Assembly (NCBI GenBank): GCA_964624235.1
Contig: CAZUXY010000018.1
Location: 8,821 to 72,820 of the forward strand
Direction: 5' to 3'
DNA: 64,000 nt
Source of the DNA: CAZUXY01 sp964624235
GTDB taxonomy: Bacteria; Spirochaetota; UBA4802; UBA5368
Below the pieces are notes generated by a model that worked only from the letters and a program-made list of their open reading frames with translations, did no database searches and was not told the origin of the DNA. Below are positions 62,889 through 64,000 of the stretch, piece by piece (the first letter of the stretch is position 1; each line of letters starts with the position of its first letter). The position numbers and the translations under genes are program-made.

Positions 62889-64000
62889 TGAAAAAGCTCA
62901 TTGGTTGTATTATCTTAATTACCGCTGGTGTCGGATTATTGAGCAATATTTCCTCAGGCGAAAAAATCATCGAACTGAGCTCTTCCGATAAAAAGCGGAT
63001 ATATGAAGCATGCTTCGAAATCGTCGTTCTAAAGCCGGTAGAAGATTCTCTTACCTATGAAAAACCACTCCCATGGGACCTGATTCCTTTCAATATCCGC
63101 AACGACAAGTATTATTCAATCGGAACGGCTTTTGCGGTCTCCGAAAGGGAACTGGTGACCGCTTTCCATGTGCTGAACCTTGATGATGAATCGCTTGCCT
63201 ATAAGAAGTTTTTCATCAGGGACAAAGACCAGAAAGTGTATGAACTTGATGAAATACTGTTATTGGACAATGACCGGGATTTCGTAAAATTTACCGTCAA
63301 GGGACGCTCATTCAAAACATGGTTGCCGCTCAACAGCACGTATGAACTTAACTCAACGGTGTTTACCGCGGGGAACGCGTATGGAGAAGGAATAGTAATC
63401 CGCAGGGGTGATCTGATTGGAGCGGTTCCGGAAAATGAAAACGGGATGTGGAATTACCTGAAGACATCTTCAGATGTCAATTCTGGGAACAGCGGTGGTC
63501 CTCTTATCAACGTAAAATGTGAAGTGATCGGAATAGTCGTCAGCAGAAAGGACAATATCAGTTATTCCCTTCCCATCAGAGAGATGCTTAAGGCGAATCC
63601 AGCGAAAGGAAGAATTCATAACAAGACATTCTATGGATTTACCCTGATAAAGGGCAGAAAAGACGTTGTCATTTATGATCACGTAATACCTCTTCCGAAA
63701 AAATATGAAACGGTCATTCATGAACTGGCGTCGCATGCAGATGAGTTTTACATAAAGACCATGGATGGTTTTTTTTCATCAATTAAAAACGATATTTTCC
63801 CTAATGGTGAAAAATCACTGGAATCATTGTATGAAAGCACCAACCGACTGTTTCCGCAGGTTGTGTATAAAGATGATAACAGCAAGAAATGGTATATATC
63901 CGATTTTAAAACCGAAAGCTGGGACATGGAAAAAAACGGTAAACTGCTTAAAGCTGACATATCCAAAGGCCTTTCCCTGATTGAGTTAAGGAAACCTGAT
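62888..64000 (+). CDS. Exported trypsin-like serine protease, 3' end outside the window
   Basis: 371 codons are open to the edge with no stop. A signal peptide (KKLIGCIILITAGVGLLSNISSG) is followed by a trypsin-like domain: SIGTAFAVSERELVTAFHVL with His, DNDRDFVKF with Asp, and SDVNSGNSGGPLINVKCEVIG with Ser. This matches DegP/HtrA-like or V8-like peptidases. The rest (from about residue 245) is an extra region with no recognised domain; PDZ is not visible so far. The ATG follows GCAGGA and is part of a hairpin. GC is lower than in the metabolic operons. Confidence 0.8.
   Translation, partial: MKKLIGCIILITAGVGLLSNISSGEKIIELSSSDKKRIYEACFEIVVLKPVEDSLTYEKPLPWDLIPFNIRNDKYYSIGTAFAVSERELVTAFHVLNLDDESLAYKKFFIRDKDQKVYELDEILLLDNDRDFVKFTVKGRSFKTWLPLNSTYELNSTVFTAGNAYGEGIVIRRGDLIGAVPENENGMWNYLKTSSDVNSGNSGGPLINVKCEVIGIVVSRKDNISYSLPIREMLKANPAKGRIHNKTFYGFTLIKGRKDVVIYDHVIPLPKKYETVIHELASHADEFYIKTMDGFFSSIKNDIFPNGEKSLESLYESTNRLFPQVVYKDDNSKKWYISDFKTESWDMEKNGKLLKADISKGLSLIELRKPD

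Noticed and set aside
1..64000. CRISPR arrays, tRNA or rRNA genes, insertion sequences and phage attachment sites
   Set aside because: No regularly spaced repeats, cloverleaf-like sequences, transposase motifs or flanking direct repeats were seen on either strand.

Overview
The window is 64 kb of a fairly GC-rich genome from a diderm bacterium. It encodes outer-membrane and efflux components, many Sec signal peptides, lipobox proteins, a complete Na+-translocating NADH:quinone reductase and a proton-translocating transhydrogenase. A class III cyclase overlaps a FecR/PEGA/PQQ-repeat protein, and secreted lipoproteins are numerous. Both would fit Spirochaetota, but no rRNA or ribosomal marker is present, so the phylum is only a guess. 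No tRNA, rRNA, CRISPR array or intact insertion sequence was seen.

Layout, left to right. 0-5.5 kb (+): the 3' part of a multihaem cytochrome c, then a three-gene cassette of a GH29-like glycosidase, a URO-D-fold protein and an MFS transporter. 5.9-16.2 kb (+): an island of nine exported proteins. Three share an unrecognised domain of about 190 residues, and two of these carry long TPR tails. Others look like beta-trefoil (ricin-like) or lectin-like proteins. 16.4-25.7 kb (-): a sugar operon of LacI regulator, FGGY ribulokinase, FucI-type isomerase, ribose-type ABC importer and secreted GH172 enzyme. I read it as a D-arabinofuranoside route (glycan to D-arabinose to D-ribulose to D-ribulose 5-phosphate). 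25.8-28.6 kb (-): pntAA-pntAB-pntB. 28.7-39.4 kb: assorted single genes, namely an NSS-type sodium symporter, DedA, a NodB-like deacetylase, a YkgJ-type Cys-rich protein, an orphan tungstate-type binding protein, an alpha/beta hydrolase, a PAS histidine kinase and an MFS transporter.

39.6-42.7 kb is a decaying patch. It has small orphan genes, a 44-residue membrane peptide missed by length cut-offs, and two pseudogenes (a DUF1566-type C-terminus with an amber codon and a SagB-type nitroreductase with frameshifts and an ochre codon). 42.9-48.6 kb (+): TetR, TolC and an RND pump, with no periplasmic adaptor. 48.7-54.8 kb (-): nqrABCDEF headed by a small Cys-rich membrane gene that overlaps nqrA. 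55-61 kb: a histone-deacetylase-fold enzyme, then the cyclase and its overlapping FecR/PEGA/PQQ partner. 61-64 kb is less GC-rich, with a lipoprotein, a zinc-ribbon membrane protein, a 690-base gap and a trypsin-like protease running off the right edge.

The strongest candidates for undescribed biology are the three-paralogue exported domain family, the cyclase/PQQ-repeat pair and the inferred D-arabinan operon.
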